DNA of 64,000 nucleotides from Frateuria aurantia DSM 6220 (GCF_000242255.2 NC_017033.1:248001-312000); one strand, 5' to 3'; shown: positions 35,863 to 46,235, counted from the first letter of the stretch. The notes: generated by a model from the letters alone, not told the origin. A program made the numbers and translations.

Positions 35863-36296
35863 AGCATGACTCCTGAAACGGTTGATGCCACCAAAACGGG
35901 CGTCACAGGGTAAACCGCTCAATATGTACACGATGGAAATCGCAGGAATAAATATATTGCGTCGCAATATGAACGTATCGGTTCGCAAGATGTGGCGTCG
36001 ATACCAATGGATTGCCGAACAGATACCACGCACTGTCTCTGCACCGATGCCTGCCATCGCTCGGAAGGTACGTGCCGACGCGATTGCCCAGGTTGCCGAC
36101 CAGGTCGTGCCGCTTCGAGAAGTGGCAGAAGTTGAGAGCCATCGTCTTGTTCAGCACATCATTCCGGCAGCCTCTCCGCACGAAGCGCGATATCTTCCCC
36201 TGAGTGCGGGGCAGGCGGCTCGGCTGGCCCGCGCCGGGATCATGCCTCTCAATCCTAGTCGGTGATGGTGTCCGCAGCATCCGCTGTTCCGGCATG
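35863..36296. other. intergenic region left of the island
   Basis: 434 bases. An open frame at 35882-36265 (plus) has no ribosome site and no recognisable family. The GC content drops locally around 35940-36000. No tRNA or terminator seen. Confidence 0.35.
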
Positions 36297-36437
36297 GGCA
36301 GAAATACTTCCGACACGTCGGCTCGGCGTCAGTCGATGTGTTCCGTCCCACCGAAGCTCCGCTGCATCGAAAGCATCCCGTCGAGTGGTTGACCGATTAT
36401 CGCAAATTGCGCGGCGTTGTTCAGAGTTTCCCTAGGG
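36297..36437 (+). repeat. 141-bp gene fragment, copy A of a repeat shared with 57771-57911
   Basis: About three quarters of the bases match copy B with no length change. Shared protein-level string WLTDYRKxRGVVQSF follows RQKYF in the same frame, and many differences are at third codon positions. This indicates a piece of a former gene rather than a regulatory repeat. The frame has no start or natural end here. The parent family is not recognised. Confidence 0.6.
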
Positions 36438-36547
36438 CAGTTCCGTTGCTTTCATTGCGGATGTCGTTCACCTATATGTGTCTATAGCTACGGCACAATA
36501 AGGTTTTGTAATTAGACGTCTATACGTTTTGTCGAAGCTAGTGCACG

Positions 36548-37087
36548 CTAGATCGTGGCAGGGCCTACATTGAAGCGTTCTGCTATCTGAGCTATGGAAA
36601 ACTTCTCGTCGCGCCGAAGTATCGTGACCCGCTCGCATTGTTCTGGGGTCAGTGCGCGCTTTCTTCCAAAGGCAACACACTTCTGCTTCGCCTTGGCGAT
36701 GCCTTCGAGTTGTCGCTCAGCCCGAATATCATTTTCGAACTGCGCAAACGCGCCAAGCAAGCTGAACATCAGACGACCTTCAGGTCTGGTGGTATCGATG
36801 GCTTGGTCGAGTACTTTGAGGGCGACGCCCTTTGTGCGTAGTACATCGGCAATCTTGGCCAGATCTAGTACTGAACGCGCCATTCGATCAAGCTTGGTAA
36901 TGACAAGGGTGTCTCCATCACGGAGAAACTGCAGGCAACTTTGTAACTCCGGACGGTTGTCGGCCTGACGCCCTGACTTTTTTTCGGAAAAGATGCGTGT
37001 GCAGCCAGCCGCGTGTAACTTCTCTTGCTGGATGTCTAAAGTTTGGCCAGAAGTGCTGACACGGGCGTAACCGACTATCTCAGACAT
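36548..37087 (-). CDS. serine recombinase (resolvase/invertase family), short C-terminus
   Basis: 179 residues. Resolvase N-terminal domain with the catalytic serine in YARVSTSGQTLDIQQ (Ser10), the conserved LVITKLDRMARS near 62-73 and the GRLMFSLLGAFAQFENDI helix near 104. A C-terminal Hin-type helix-turn-helix follows (SIAQIAERFNVGPATI). The chain stops right at the recognition helix, where relatives usually continue with several more residues (often Y-R-x-L), so it may be slightly truncated. The start MSEIVGYARVS was preferred over an upstream in-frame start. It is divergent from the ATPase gene across a region with repeated TTTGATA. Confidence 0.88.
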   Translation of the reverse strand: MSEIVGYARVSTSGQTLDIQQEKLHAAGCTRIFSEKKSGRQADNRPELQSCLQFLRDGDTLVITKLDRMARSVLDLAKIADVLRTKGVALKVLDQAIDTTRPEGRLMFSLLGAFAQFENDIRAERQLEGIAKAKQKCVAFGRKRALTPEQCERVTILRRDEKFSIAQIAERFNVGPATI

Positions 37088-37139
37088 ATCAAAACTCCTT
37101 AAGGTATTTGATAATATCATTTTGATATGAATTTTGATA
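37087..37139. repeat. TTTGATA heptamer cluster between recombinase and ATPase genes
   Basis: Copies at 37107-37113, 37121-37127 and 37133-37139 on the plus strand, and an inverted copy TATCAAA at 37087-37093 that touches the recombinase start codon. This could be a recombinase crossover or operator site controlling the divergent genes. Function is inferred. Confidence 0.5.
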
Positions 37140-37217
37140 GCCTGGGGTGACCTATCTCAAGGTATGCGTTTTGATTTATTATCTATCGATCAAGCCGGAG
37201 TATGGAAAGCACATCCG

Positions 37218-38567
37218 ATGAAAATTACTTCCTTCAGAGCAAGCTCAGTTTACGGCCACCTAAATTTCGATCTGGCTTTCCACTCGGATCTTAATATTTT
37301 AATAGGCGCTAATGGTAGTGGTAAAACTACTGTCCTAAAAATGATTACTTACCTTCTTACTCCGTCGCTGTCCAGATTGTCCTTAATTCCCTTCAAGACG
37401 GTTGAGGTCGACCTGATACCTAAGCATTCTGATCGCGTGGTGACCCTGCGAGCGGATAATACTTCTAAGAGTATGATCATTACTATTTTGGGCGCTAGTG
37501 GGATCGACCCGTTAAGGGATAAGTGCGTCGTCCCCATTGTTCATATGTCAGATGAGTCCAAATTTATCGGATCTGATCTCAGGGCGAGCTTGCTGGCTAA
37601 ATCTATATGGGATGATCAAAGTAACACTAAGGTGTATTCCTATTTGGAAAAGCTCGCATCGCCATATTATGTGGGGCTAGACAGAAATTTTGAAGATGAT
37701 CAACCAGCAAGATTGGCGGGATCGACTGCTGAGCTTTTAGGAATGAAGATTTCTAATAATACCTCTGTAGGTTCTAAAAATAGCATTGAGGAATTGCAGT
37801 CGCTGCTTTCTAAGGAATATAAGCGTTTAAAAGACATCGAAGCTGGACGAGCGAATAAGCTAAGGAAGGAAATAGTAATATCAGCCTTCCAGTTCTCTGA
37901 ATTTGCATTTGAGGACGATTTTGCAACAGATGGGCAGGCGCTTAAGGACCGCTATCAGGCTCTTCTAGATCGAGAGCACGAGATTAGGGGTGTCATCGCT
38001 AGTATCGAGGTTGATAGTAAAGACGTCATAGGACAAGTTGATGTATTTTTTAAGAAATTGAAAAAATCGTACGAGCGCATAGGTAAAGGTGATTCTGATT
38101 TGTCTTTGATGCTAGATTGGCTTGTTCATAAGGCTCAAATCGAGCGAATTACTTCGCTCCTTAAGGTTATTGATGAAAATAAAGATGCTGTTGCTGCACT
38201 GTACGCAAAGACTAATCTTTTTTTAAGGAGACTTAATTTATTTCTCGTTGACTCGGGAAAGGTGGCAAATTTAAACAAAGTTGGCCAGCTAGTAATCGAA
38301 AGTGCTTCTAAAGACCTCATTCCGCTGAATTTGCTCTCGTCAGGTGAGATTCAGATAATTTGCCTCCTTGGGCAATTGTTTTTCCGCCGTGATCGACATA
38401 TTTTTATAATTGATGAGCCGGAACTATCTCTCCACGTTCGGTGGCAAAGAAGATTTGTGGAGAGTGCTTGTGAAGCGCAGCGCTCTAATCAGCTGATTTT
38501 AGCGACCCACTCCCCTGAAATTGTGGGTAAGTACAAGAGCCATGCTATCTCAGTTCGAGGAAGGTAA
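37218..38567 (+). CDS. ariA: AAA/ABC-type ATPase, AriA-like component of a PARIS anti-phage system
   Basis: 449 residues. SMC/ABC-like ATPase: Walker A GANGSGKTT at 30-38, ABC signature LLSSGEIQ near 372, Walker B HIFIIDEPELSLH near 394 and a histidine switch ATHSPE near 429, separated by a charged coiled-coil region of about 250 residues. In PARIS, AriA is the ATPase that forms a cage, holds the AriB effector, and releases it when a phage inhibitor such as Ocr is sensed. The next gene is a DUF4435 (AriB-type) gene overlapping by 26 bases, the PARIS order. ATG 37218 has GGAAAG upstream and begins exactly at the ATPase domain. AT-rich codons. Alternative: another OLD/AAA-type defence ATPase. 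Confidence 0.82.
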   Translation: MKITSFRASSVYGHLNFDLAFHSDLNILIGANGSGKTTVLKMITYLLTPSLSRLSLIPFKTVEVDLIPKHSDRVVTLRADNTSKSMIITILGASGIDPLRDKCVVPIVHMSDESKFIGSDLRASLLAKSIWDDQSNTKVYSYLEKLASPYYVGLDRNFEDDQPARLAGSTAELLGMKISNNTSVGSKNSIEELQSLLSKEYKRLKDIEAGRANKLRKEIVISAFQFSEFAFEDDFATDGQALKDRYQALLDREHEIRGVIASIEVDSKDVIGQVDVFFKKLKKSYERIGKGDSDLSLMLDWLVHKAQIERITSLLKVIDENKDAVAALYAKTNLFLRRLNLFLVDSGKVANLNKVGQLVIESASKDLIPLNLLSSGEIQIICLLGQLFFRRDRHIFIIDEPELSLHVRWQRRFVESACEAQRSNQLILATHSPEIVGKYKSHAISVRGR

Positions 38568-39459
38568 TGCTGCCGTGGATCATAATGATGATAGTGTTGA
38601 GTATAGTGACGATGCCAAATTCGCCAGCTCAGTATTCTATGAGGATGTTAATGATATCGATGTTTATGTCGAAGATGGTGATTTGGTCACGGCCGGCTTG
38701 ATCGCGGGCCTTATTAATAGGGCGCTGGTGGATATCCGGATTGAAACGCCAATTTCATTAGGCGGTAGATCTGAGGTTATAAAAAGATATGAAGGTGATG
38801 TTCCTTCCAATAGGAGTAGACTTTATATTTTGGATGGTGACTACTCTTCTATTTTATGCAATATGCAGAGGCATGTTATTCCGTCTGGTATTTTTAGACT
38901 TTAAAGATATTGTATAGAGAATTATCTTATCGGTGACGTGCCGTTCGATGAGCTTCTATCTGATGAGCGGGGCAAGCAGAGTCTTCGTGCGGTTAGAGCA
39001 AAAGCGGATTTTGATCCTTGGTTTCTAAGATCGGGCAAGGAGTTGTTGCGACTGGCTCTGGCTTATGCAGCCTGTGAGGCAGTTGAAGTTCCAATTCCTG
39101 GAGGAGCTAAAGCTATAACTGCCTTTTATTCTGGCGCCGATGGTGTAATTGATGGTGAGAAGGTTGATAGATGGATTGATGATTTAAGGAGTGCTGTCGA
39201 CCATGCGAAAGGATCTGGTGCCTTTGATCATGCCGTTCATAATTTGCAGCAATTTGCTATTAAAAATGAAATTTCCGGATGGAGTATTGCGTCAGGAAAG
39301 AAAATGTGCCTGCCATTATTCATTAGGAGGATTAAATGGTCGACCGGATCAAACAACCACGATGATTCAATTTCACATAGATTGGTTCGTTACGCGGACG
39401 TTGGTGAAATATCGCGCTGCCGTGCCTTTATAAAAGTGGCGGAAATTAATGACGGCTAG
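38542..39459 (+). pseudogene. ariB: DUF4435 (AriB-like) effector gene interrupted by an in-frame TAA
   Basis: The frame codes for 120 residues up to TAA at 38902-38904, then continues without a shift for 184 more residues to a TAG. Before the stop: YVEDGDLV (acidic Toprim-like residue) and LYILDGDYSS. Immediately after the stop: RYCIENYLIG, the conserved DUF4435 I-E-N-Y-L motif, which in intact relatives follows directly on. One base change (for example AAA to TAA) explains the break. In PARIS, AriB is a Toprim-like nuclease that cleaves host tRNA and stops growth. A restart at GTG 38938 would lack the ENYL motif. Inactivation, readthrough or a sequencing error are all possible. Confidence 0.78.
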
Positions 39460-39564
39460 TGTGCTATGTCTTGAGTTAATTTTTGGGTTGGTCGATTTGT
39501 CGTGTGTGTGAGACATTTCGTTGGGTACGGCGGTTTGAGTAATAATTTATTACTATTGCATCAT

Positions 39565-40785
39565 TTACGGAGCCCTTTGATCTTTAACATTAATTTCTCT
39601 TATATGATCAAGTTCATCCGCCCAGGCTTGCATCATCTCCCTTCGCTCAGGGATGAGCATGGCTTCGTTATATATCCCTCGGACTTTGTCGGGGTCTCCG
39701 TGAGTAAGTTGCCGCTCAATGAGGTCTGGCCGATACCCACGCTCATTTAGCGCGGTAGAGACGACATGCCGGATGCCATGAGGTGTTTGGCGGCCGGCGA
39801 AGCCCTGGGCTTTCAGCATGGCATTGACTGCACCATCACTGATCGGTTGGGAAGGTTCATTCCGACCAGGGAAAACATGCTCGAAGTGACCGGTGAAAGG
39901 CTGGAGTTCAAGAAGTGCTGCGATGGCCTGCCGTGGGAGAGGTGTTTCATGACGATGCCCTTCCTTATGCATCGCACGGCCTTTGGCGATCTTCCACAGG
40001 CCGGCATCCAGATCCAGTTCGCTCCATTTGACTGAACGTGTTACTCCGGGGCGATTTGCGGTCCATAGCATCAGTTCGGCGCAGATCCGTACTATGGGTG
40101 ATCCCGCATAGCTTCGGATGGCCTTTACTAATTCAGGTAGCTCAGCCTGCGAAACATGAGGTTGTTTGCGCTGGCCTTGTTGATGGTGAAAGTGCAGTGC
40201 CTTGACGTCTCGGCAAGGATCGGCCTGGGTAAGTCCCATGGCACGAGCGTACTCGTAGATTCTGGTGATCCACTGCCGGACTTTGATGCCGGTGTCGATT
40301 ACACCCCGTTGACTATAGCTTTGGAGCAGGGTTGCAATTTCACGAGTGGAGATGTCATCAAGGGCACGGCCTTTGAATGCCGGAATGATTTCTCGCTCGA
40401 GATACGACTTCACTTGAGAAGCCGTATTTGGCTTCCATGCCGGCTTGCGATAGTCATACCAAGCCATCGCCACCACATCGAAGTGCCTGTCAGGCTGCGT
40501 CAATTGCCCAACACGCGCCTTTCGCCGGGAGACTAGAGGGTCATCACCATTCCGGATCGTCTCGCGCATGACGGCCGCTTTGCGAACGGCATCTTTGGCC
40601 TTGGTTTCCGGCCAAGGCGGTGCAACCGTAACACTCTTCTGCTTACCGTTGGCTCGGTAGCTTAGGGACCAGTATCCAGAACCGCTAGATTGAAGAAGCA
40701 GATAGAGGCTATTGCCCATCCGTATCTTCTTGACTTCGCCGTCAAGCGGGAGAGGAATGTTTTTGATTTCCTTGTCCGTCAGCAT
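39565..40785 (-). CDS. tyrosine recombinase/integrase, P4 type
   Basis: 406 residues. N-terminal DUF4102-like arm-binding domain (LTDKEIKNIPLPLDG, then YWSLSYRANGKQKSVTV), a central core-binding domain, and a C-terminal catalytic domain. The catalytic residues are visible: Arg in TANRPGVTRSVKW, HGIRH, the later His in LTHGD and the nucleophile Tyr in VRGIYNEA. It would insert its element at the neighbouring tRNA 3' end, 178 bases away. A GTG start 11 codons upstream is possible, but integrases of this family begin MLTD. Codon use is closer to the chromosome than that of the defence genes. Confidence 0.92.
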   Translation of the reverse strand: MLTDKEIKNIPLPLDGEVKKIRMGNSLYLLLQSSGSGYWSLSYRANGKQKSVTVAPPWPETKAKDAVRKAAVMRETIRNGDDPLVSRRKARVGQLTQPDRHFDVVAMAWYDYRKPAWKPNTASQVKSYLEREIIPAFKGRALDDISTREIATLLQSYSQRGVIDTGIKVRQWITRIYEYARAMGLTQADPCRDVKALHFHHQQGQRKQPHVSQAELPELVKAIRSYAGSPIVRICAELMLWTANRPGVTRSVKWSELDLDAGLWKIAKGRAMHKEGHRHETPLPRQAIAALLELQPFTGHFEHVFPGRNEPSQPISDGAVNAMLKAQGFAGRQTPHGIRHVVSTALNERGYRPDLIERQLTHGDPDKVRGIYNEAMLIPERREMMQAWADELDHIREINVKDQRAP

Positions 40786-40962
40786 GGGTGAGCTGCTTGA
40801 TGTTGGTGAAAAGTGCACCCATGGTACGCTTCACCAACACATTACCCAACAGCGGATTTGAGACTTACTGCTTCGCCTTGCAACATGACTTCTCATAAGA
40901 TCATGTTTTTAATAAAAAATTAAAAATATCGAAGCGTGATGAAACAAGTTGAGACACGGCTT

Positions 40963-41038
40963 TGGTGGGCCCACCAGGACTCGAACCTGGAACCAAAGGA
41001 TTATGAGTCCTCTGCTCTGACCATTGAGCTATAGGCCC
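40963..41038 (-). tRNA. tRNA with CAT anticodon, most likely tRNA-Ile2 (lysidine type)
   Basis: 76 bases including an encoded CCA. Acceptor GGGCCTA pairs with TGGGCCC allowing one G-T pair. Anticodon CAT is at 41003-41005 (complement), in a CTCATAA loop. The T-arm contains GGTTCGAGTCC (with the stem CCAGG/CCTGG). CAT could mean elongator Met or Ile2; the acceptor sequence and the position beside rpoD (E. coli also has an Ile2 tRNA beside rpoD) favour Ile2. It is the integration target of the island to its left. Confidence 0.9.
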
Positions 41039-41307
41039 TTGCAAGATCGAGGAGTTTAACCGGTTTGGAACAGGGCGGGAATGCCTGCGGCCATGCATGA
41101 CGAGGCTGTATGGCAGGGCGGGGCGGGTAAAGGTGTTGTCCTGCCGTTGACGCGCAGCTCACGCGGCTTGATCGGAGCTGGTCCTACGGTAGCAAGCGAG
41201 CCTGCTGCAAGAGCGGGCGGAGGCGCGCTGCCGGGGTGTCGGCGGCGGATCAGCGGATGGCGGCGTTGACGTGGCCGGTTCCGCGGCGAGGGTGCGGGAG
41301 ATGGGCG

Positions 41308-42207
41308 ATGCTTATCGAAACGGTCGATCACTGGGTTTCCAGCGGAGGCCATGGGTTGTATCTGCAGGAGATTCCCGCCGCGAGTGGCAAGGACAACGGT
41401 GTTGGCGTGCTGTTTCTGCACGGCGCCTTCAGCAATCAGCGGCTGTTCTTCAATCATGACCAGAAGGGGGCGGGCCGTTATTTCCACGAGCTGGGCTATC
41501 CGGTATTTCTGGGCAATATGCGCGGGCATGGCCGCAGCCGCTGGCCGGGACATCCGCCGCATGACTGGGGCTGGAGCTTCGATGATTACGTGGAGGCGGA
41601 CATCCCTGCGCTGCTGGGCTTTGTCGGCAAGCACGAAGCCGGGCCACTGTTCGTGGTCGGACATGGTCTCGGTGGCTACGCGGCGGCGGTGTCCCTGGGT
41701 CTTTTTCCCGAACTGCAGCGGCAGGTCAGCGGTCTGGTGTTGCTGGCCTCGGCGATCAATGACTATCGCGACGGCGACAAGGGCCGCCGGCTGGAACTGC
41801 CGCTGGCACGGCTGCTCTCACGGTTGCATGGCCGCATGCCGGGACGGCCGTTGCGACTGGGGCCTTCCGATGAGCCGCCGGGACTGATCCGGCAGTTTTC
41901 GCAATGGGCGGAGCAAGGCAGTTTCAAGAGCCTGGATGGCGAGGTCGATTATGCGGAGGTGCTGGCCAAGGTCACCTTGCCGGTATATGCGGCGGTCGGC
42001 GAGGGCGATACCCATCAGGCCTCTTCGGCGCGGGTGAAGCAGCTGGTGCAGCGATTCCCGGGGCGGGACCACTTTGTGCAGGTGTTCGGACCGCAGCATG
42101 GCTACCCGCGTCGCTTCGGCCATTACGACATCGTCGTGGGCCGCCATGCCGACGAGATCGTGTTTCCGGCGGTGGAGGCCTGGATGCGGCGTACTCTGGG
42201 GCACTGA
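41308..42207 (+). CDS. alpha/beta hydrolase fold protein with Ser-to-Gly at the nucleophile
   Basis: 299 residues. Alpha/beta hydrolase core: oxyanion segment VLFLHGAFSN near 34-43, GNMRGHGRSRWPGH near 69, nucleophile-elbow VVGHGLGGYAA at 117-126, the acid in AAVGEGDTH, and a late histidine in RRFGHYDIVVG. The elbow normally reads G-x-S-x-G; here position 120 is glycine (codon GGT at 41665-41667), so classical serine-hydrolase catalysis seems impossible. It may be a non-catalytic or differently acting member. ATG 41308 with GGGAG upstream. Convergent with rpoD across a terminator. Confidence 0.85.
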   Translation: MLIETVDHWVSSGGHGLYLQEIPAASGKDNGVGVLFLHGAFSNQRLFFNHDQKGAGRYFHELGYPVFLGNMRGHGRSRWPGHPPHDWGWSFDDYVEADIPALLGFVGKHEAGPLFVVGHGLGGYAAAVSLGLFPELQRQVSGLVLLASAINDYRDGDKGRRLELPLARLLSRLHGRMPGRPLRLGPSDEPPGLIRQFSQWAEQGSFKSLDGEVDYAEVLAKVTLPVYAAVGEGDTHQASSARVKQLVQRFPGRDHFVQVFGPQHGYPRRFGHYDIVVGRHADEIVFPAVEAWMRRTLGH

Positions 42208-42298
42208 GGCCGGGCTGGCCTGGCCACGACGGATCGGGCTTGAGTACAGGTTGCGGGTGCGCGGTCTGCGAGATTGCAGGTAAGGCGGGCCCGATACC

Positions 42299-42324
42299 AG
42301 AACGCCCGCTTGCGCGGGCGTTCT
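42299..42324. terminator. stem-loop between alpha/beta hydrolase and rpoD
   Basis: Perfect 11-base stem AGAACGCCCGC / GCGGGCGTTCT with loop TTGC, located 27 bases after the rpoD stop on the minus strand. It probably serves rpoD and possibly also the convergent hydrolase gene. Confidence 0.7.
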
Positions 42325-42350
42325 GATCAGGCGACTGCCTCGACGAGGAA

Positions 42351-44231
<1,881 letters not shown>

Positions 44232-44383
44232 ACCAACCGCCGCGGGTTACAGGAACCGATCAGTATATCCATGTGATGAATTTTTGACCAGTTTTCAAGT
44301 GGGAAGGACCAATCCAACGCTGACCCGGAAACCATGCCGACGCCTCCGGCGCAACGGCGCCTGGAGCCTGTCGGGACGGTTCA

Positions 44384-44827
44384 TCACACTTCCAGACGGA
44401 AGGTGACCGGGCCATCGTTGATCAGATGTACTTTCATATGGGTGCCATACCTGCCGATTTCCACCCCCTGCCATTGCTGACGTGCGATTTCCACCAGATG
44501 ATCGAACCAGATCCGGCCCTGGGCCGGTGTGGCCGCCGTGCTGAATCCCGGGCGCATCCCTGAGCGGGTATCCGCGGCCAGGGTGAACTGGCTGACCAGC
44601 AACAGCCCGCCGCCGGTATCCCGCAGCGAAAGATTCATGCGGTCCTGCTGGTCGGCGAACATCCGATAACCCAGGATCCGTTCCAGCATGCGACGGCATT
44701 GGGTTTCGCCATCCTCCGGCTGCACGGCCACCAGCGCCAGGATGCCGGCGTCGATCGCTCCGACGGTTTCGCCTTCCACTTCCACCCGGGCCTCGCTGAC
44801 CCGTTGCAGCAATGCAATCAATACCAT
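44384..44827 (-). CDS. dtd: D-aminoacyl-tRNA deacylase
   Basis: 147 residues; E. coli Dtd is 145. Typical features: IALLQRVSEARVEVEG at the N-terminus, LLVSQFTLAADTRSGMRPGF near residue 77 with the conserved S-Q-F-T-L, and GRYGTHMKVHLINDGPVTF containing the G-x-F/Y and N-D-G-P-V-T active-site motifs. It removes D-amino acids wrongly loaded on tRNA. Divergent from the acyltransferase gene. Confidence 0.96.
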   Translation of the reverse strand: MVLIALLQRVSEARVEVEGETVGAIDAGILALVAVQPEDGETQCRRMLERILGYRMFADQQDRMNLSLRDTGGGLLLVSQFTLAADTRSGMRPGFSTAATPAQGRIWFDHLVEIARQQWQGVEIGRYGTHMKVHLINDGPVTFRLEV

Positions 44828-44930
44828 CCCCTCCTGTCGGGTCGATCCCGGATGACTGCGGTTAATGTCGGGTACCCGGCCGCCGCTTGCAAGTCATCGG
44901 CGGCCGGGAAGCGGTTACAATCACCGGCCT

Positions 44931-45821
44931 ATGCGTCCTGATATCTATCTTGTTTACCTGTTGCTGCGGCTGGTCGGCTGCCTGCCGTTGCGCTGGCTGC
45001 ACGCACTGGGCTCGGCGCTGGGCTGGCTCAGCTTCCATCTGGCCCGGCGCAGCCGGCGCGTGGTGGCGACCAATCTGCGCATTGCCCGGCCACAGCTGGA
45101 AGGGTCCGAGCTGCAGCGACAGACCTTGCTGGCGATGCAGGAAACCTGCAAGTCGGGCACCGAGCTGGCCAAGATCTGGGGCCGTGGTCCTGAGGTGGCC
45201 TTGAAGCTGGTGCGCGAAGTCTGTGGTCAGGATCTGCTGGACGAGGCCCTGGCCAGCGGCAAGGGCGTGATCATCGCGGCGCCGCATCATGGCTGCTGGG
45301 AATTGCTGAATTTCTGGGTAGCCGCACGCAGCCGGCTGGCCATTCTGTACCGGCCGCCACGCATCGCCGCGCTGGAACAATTGCTGCGCAAAGCGCGAGG
45401 GCCCGGCGCTCCAGAGCAGATCCGTGCCGATGCCGGCGGGGTCAGAACCCTTTATCGCTGGCTGTCCGGTGGCGGTGCCGCCGGGGTGCTGCCGGATCAG
45501 AAGCCGCGGGCGGGCGAGGGCCAGTTTGCGCCGTTCTTCAGCCGCGAGGCGCTGACCATGGTCCTGCTGCCGCGGGTGGCTCAGCGGACCGGTTCGCGGG
45601 TGCTGTATGGCTTTGTGGAACGGCTGCCCGCCGGCCAGGGCTATCGCGTGCATTTCCTGCCGGCCGCGCCGGAGATCTTCAGTCCGGACATCAAGACCGC
45701 CTGCACCGCGCTCAACCGTGGCGTGGAGGCCTGTGTCGAGGTGGCCTTCAGCCAGTATCAGTGGCATTACAAGCGCTTCAGTCTCAGTCCGACGCCTGGC
45801 GAACCCAGTCCCTATCGCTGA
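44931..45821 (+). CDS. lysophospholipid/lipid A acyltransferase family protein (LpxL/HtrB-like)
   Basis: 296 residues. An N-terminal hydrophobic anchor (IYLVYLLLRLVGCLPLRWL) is followed by the LpxL family catalytic motif in APHHGCWELLNFW (H-x4-E type), then AGVLPDQKPRAGEGQFAPFF. This family adds acyl chains to Kdo-lipid A precursors at the inner membrane. Opening gene of the envelope block that follows. Which acyl position it serves cannot be told. Ribosome-site match upstream is weak. Confidence 0.85.
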   Translation: MRPDIYLVYLLLRLVGCLPLRWLHALGSALGWLSFHLARRSRRVVATNLRIARPQLEGSELQRQTLLAMQETCKSGTELAKIWGRGPEVALKLVREVCGQDLLDEALASGKGVIIAAPHHGCWELLNFWVAARSRLAILYRPPRIAALEQLLRKARGPGAPEQIRADAGGVRTLYRWLSGGGAAGVLPDQKPRAGEGQFAPFFSREALTMVLLPRVAQRTGSRVLYGFVERLPAGQGYRVHFLPAAPEIFSPDIKTACTALNRGVEACVEVAFSQYQWHYKRFSLSPTPGEPSPYR

Positions 45822-45831
45822 GTGGCTGATA

Positions 45832-46164
45832 TCAGGCCGGCGGCGTCAGCCGGCGCAGAAACACGGTCATTTCCTTTTCGGCCTGCTTGTCGCCCCGCTG
45901 ACGGGCCGCTTCGATGCCTTGCTGCCATTGGTGAGCGGCTCCGGCCGGGTCATCCATCGCCAGCCTGACCTTGCCGGCCAGTTTCCAGGCGGCGGAATAG
46001 CCGGGATCGGCCAGTACCGCATGGCCCAGCATTTCCGCCGCTTCTTTCAGGGCGCCGCTGTCGAACAGGGCCGATCCCAGCGAATAGCGCAGCAGGGCAC
46101 CGTCACGCGGGCCTCCGAGTTGCTGACGGAGTTGGGCAATGCGGGCAGTGAGATCAACAGCCAT
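45832..46164 (-). CDS. small TPR-like protein
   Basis: 110 residues. Helical repeats like tetratricopeptides: LLRYSLGSALFDSGALKEA and AVLADPGYSAAWKLAGKVR, with the last helix GIEAARQRGDKQAEKEM. Probably a protein-interaction scaffold. ATG 46164 follows AAGGAAG. Convergent with the acyltransferase gene (10-base gap) and 71 bases downstream of the membrane glycosyltransferase gene on the same strand. Confidence 0.75.
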   Translation of the reverse strand: MAVDLTARIAQLRQQLGGPRDGALLRYSLGSALFDSGALKEAAEMLGHAVLADPGYSAAWKLAGKVRLAMDDPAGAAHQWQQGIEAARQRGDKQAEKEMTVFLRRLTPPA

Positions 46165-46235
46165 GTCGAGCTTCCTTGAGGTCGGCGACCAGCGGCGGGT
46201 TTGCCCGCTGCTGATCGTGACCCGGCAAGACCGGG

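Larger units (their letters stand above)
36297..40962. mobile_element. tRNA-adjacent genomic island carrying integrase, serine recombinase and a PARIS-like module
   Basis: The right edge is the 3' end of the tRNA(CAT) gene, the usual target of P4-type integrases; the integrase reads away from it. The left edge is approximate. Within 36.45-39.6 kb the base composition is visibly more AT-rich and codon use favours A/T endings, unlike both flanks. Cargo: serine recombinase, AAA ATPase and DUF4435 gene. I found no copy of the tRNA 3' end at the left edge, so the element may have lost its att site. Confidence 0.7.

Noticed and set aside
35882..36265. Possible 127-residue gene left of the island
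   Set aside because: No ribosome site, no recognised family and unusual composition; not strong enough to call.
37134..37217. Upstream extension of the ariA-like frame
   Set aside because: The ATPase domain starts at the ATG 37218, which has the better ribosome site; the extension has no family match.
40819..40962. Possible att repeat of the tRNA 3' end at the far side of the island
   Set aside because: No copy of the tRNA 3' sequence was found near 36.2-36.6 kb; the right side itself is the tRNA end.
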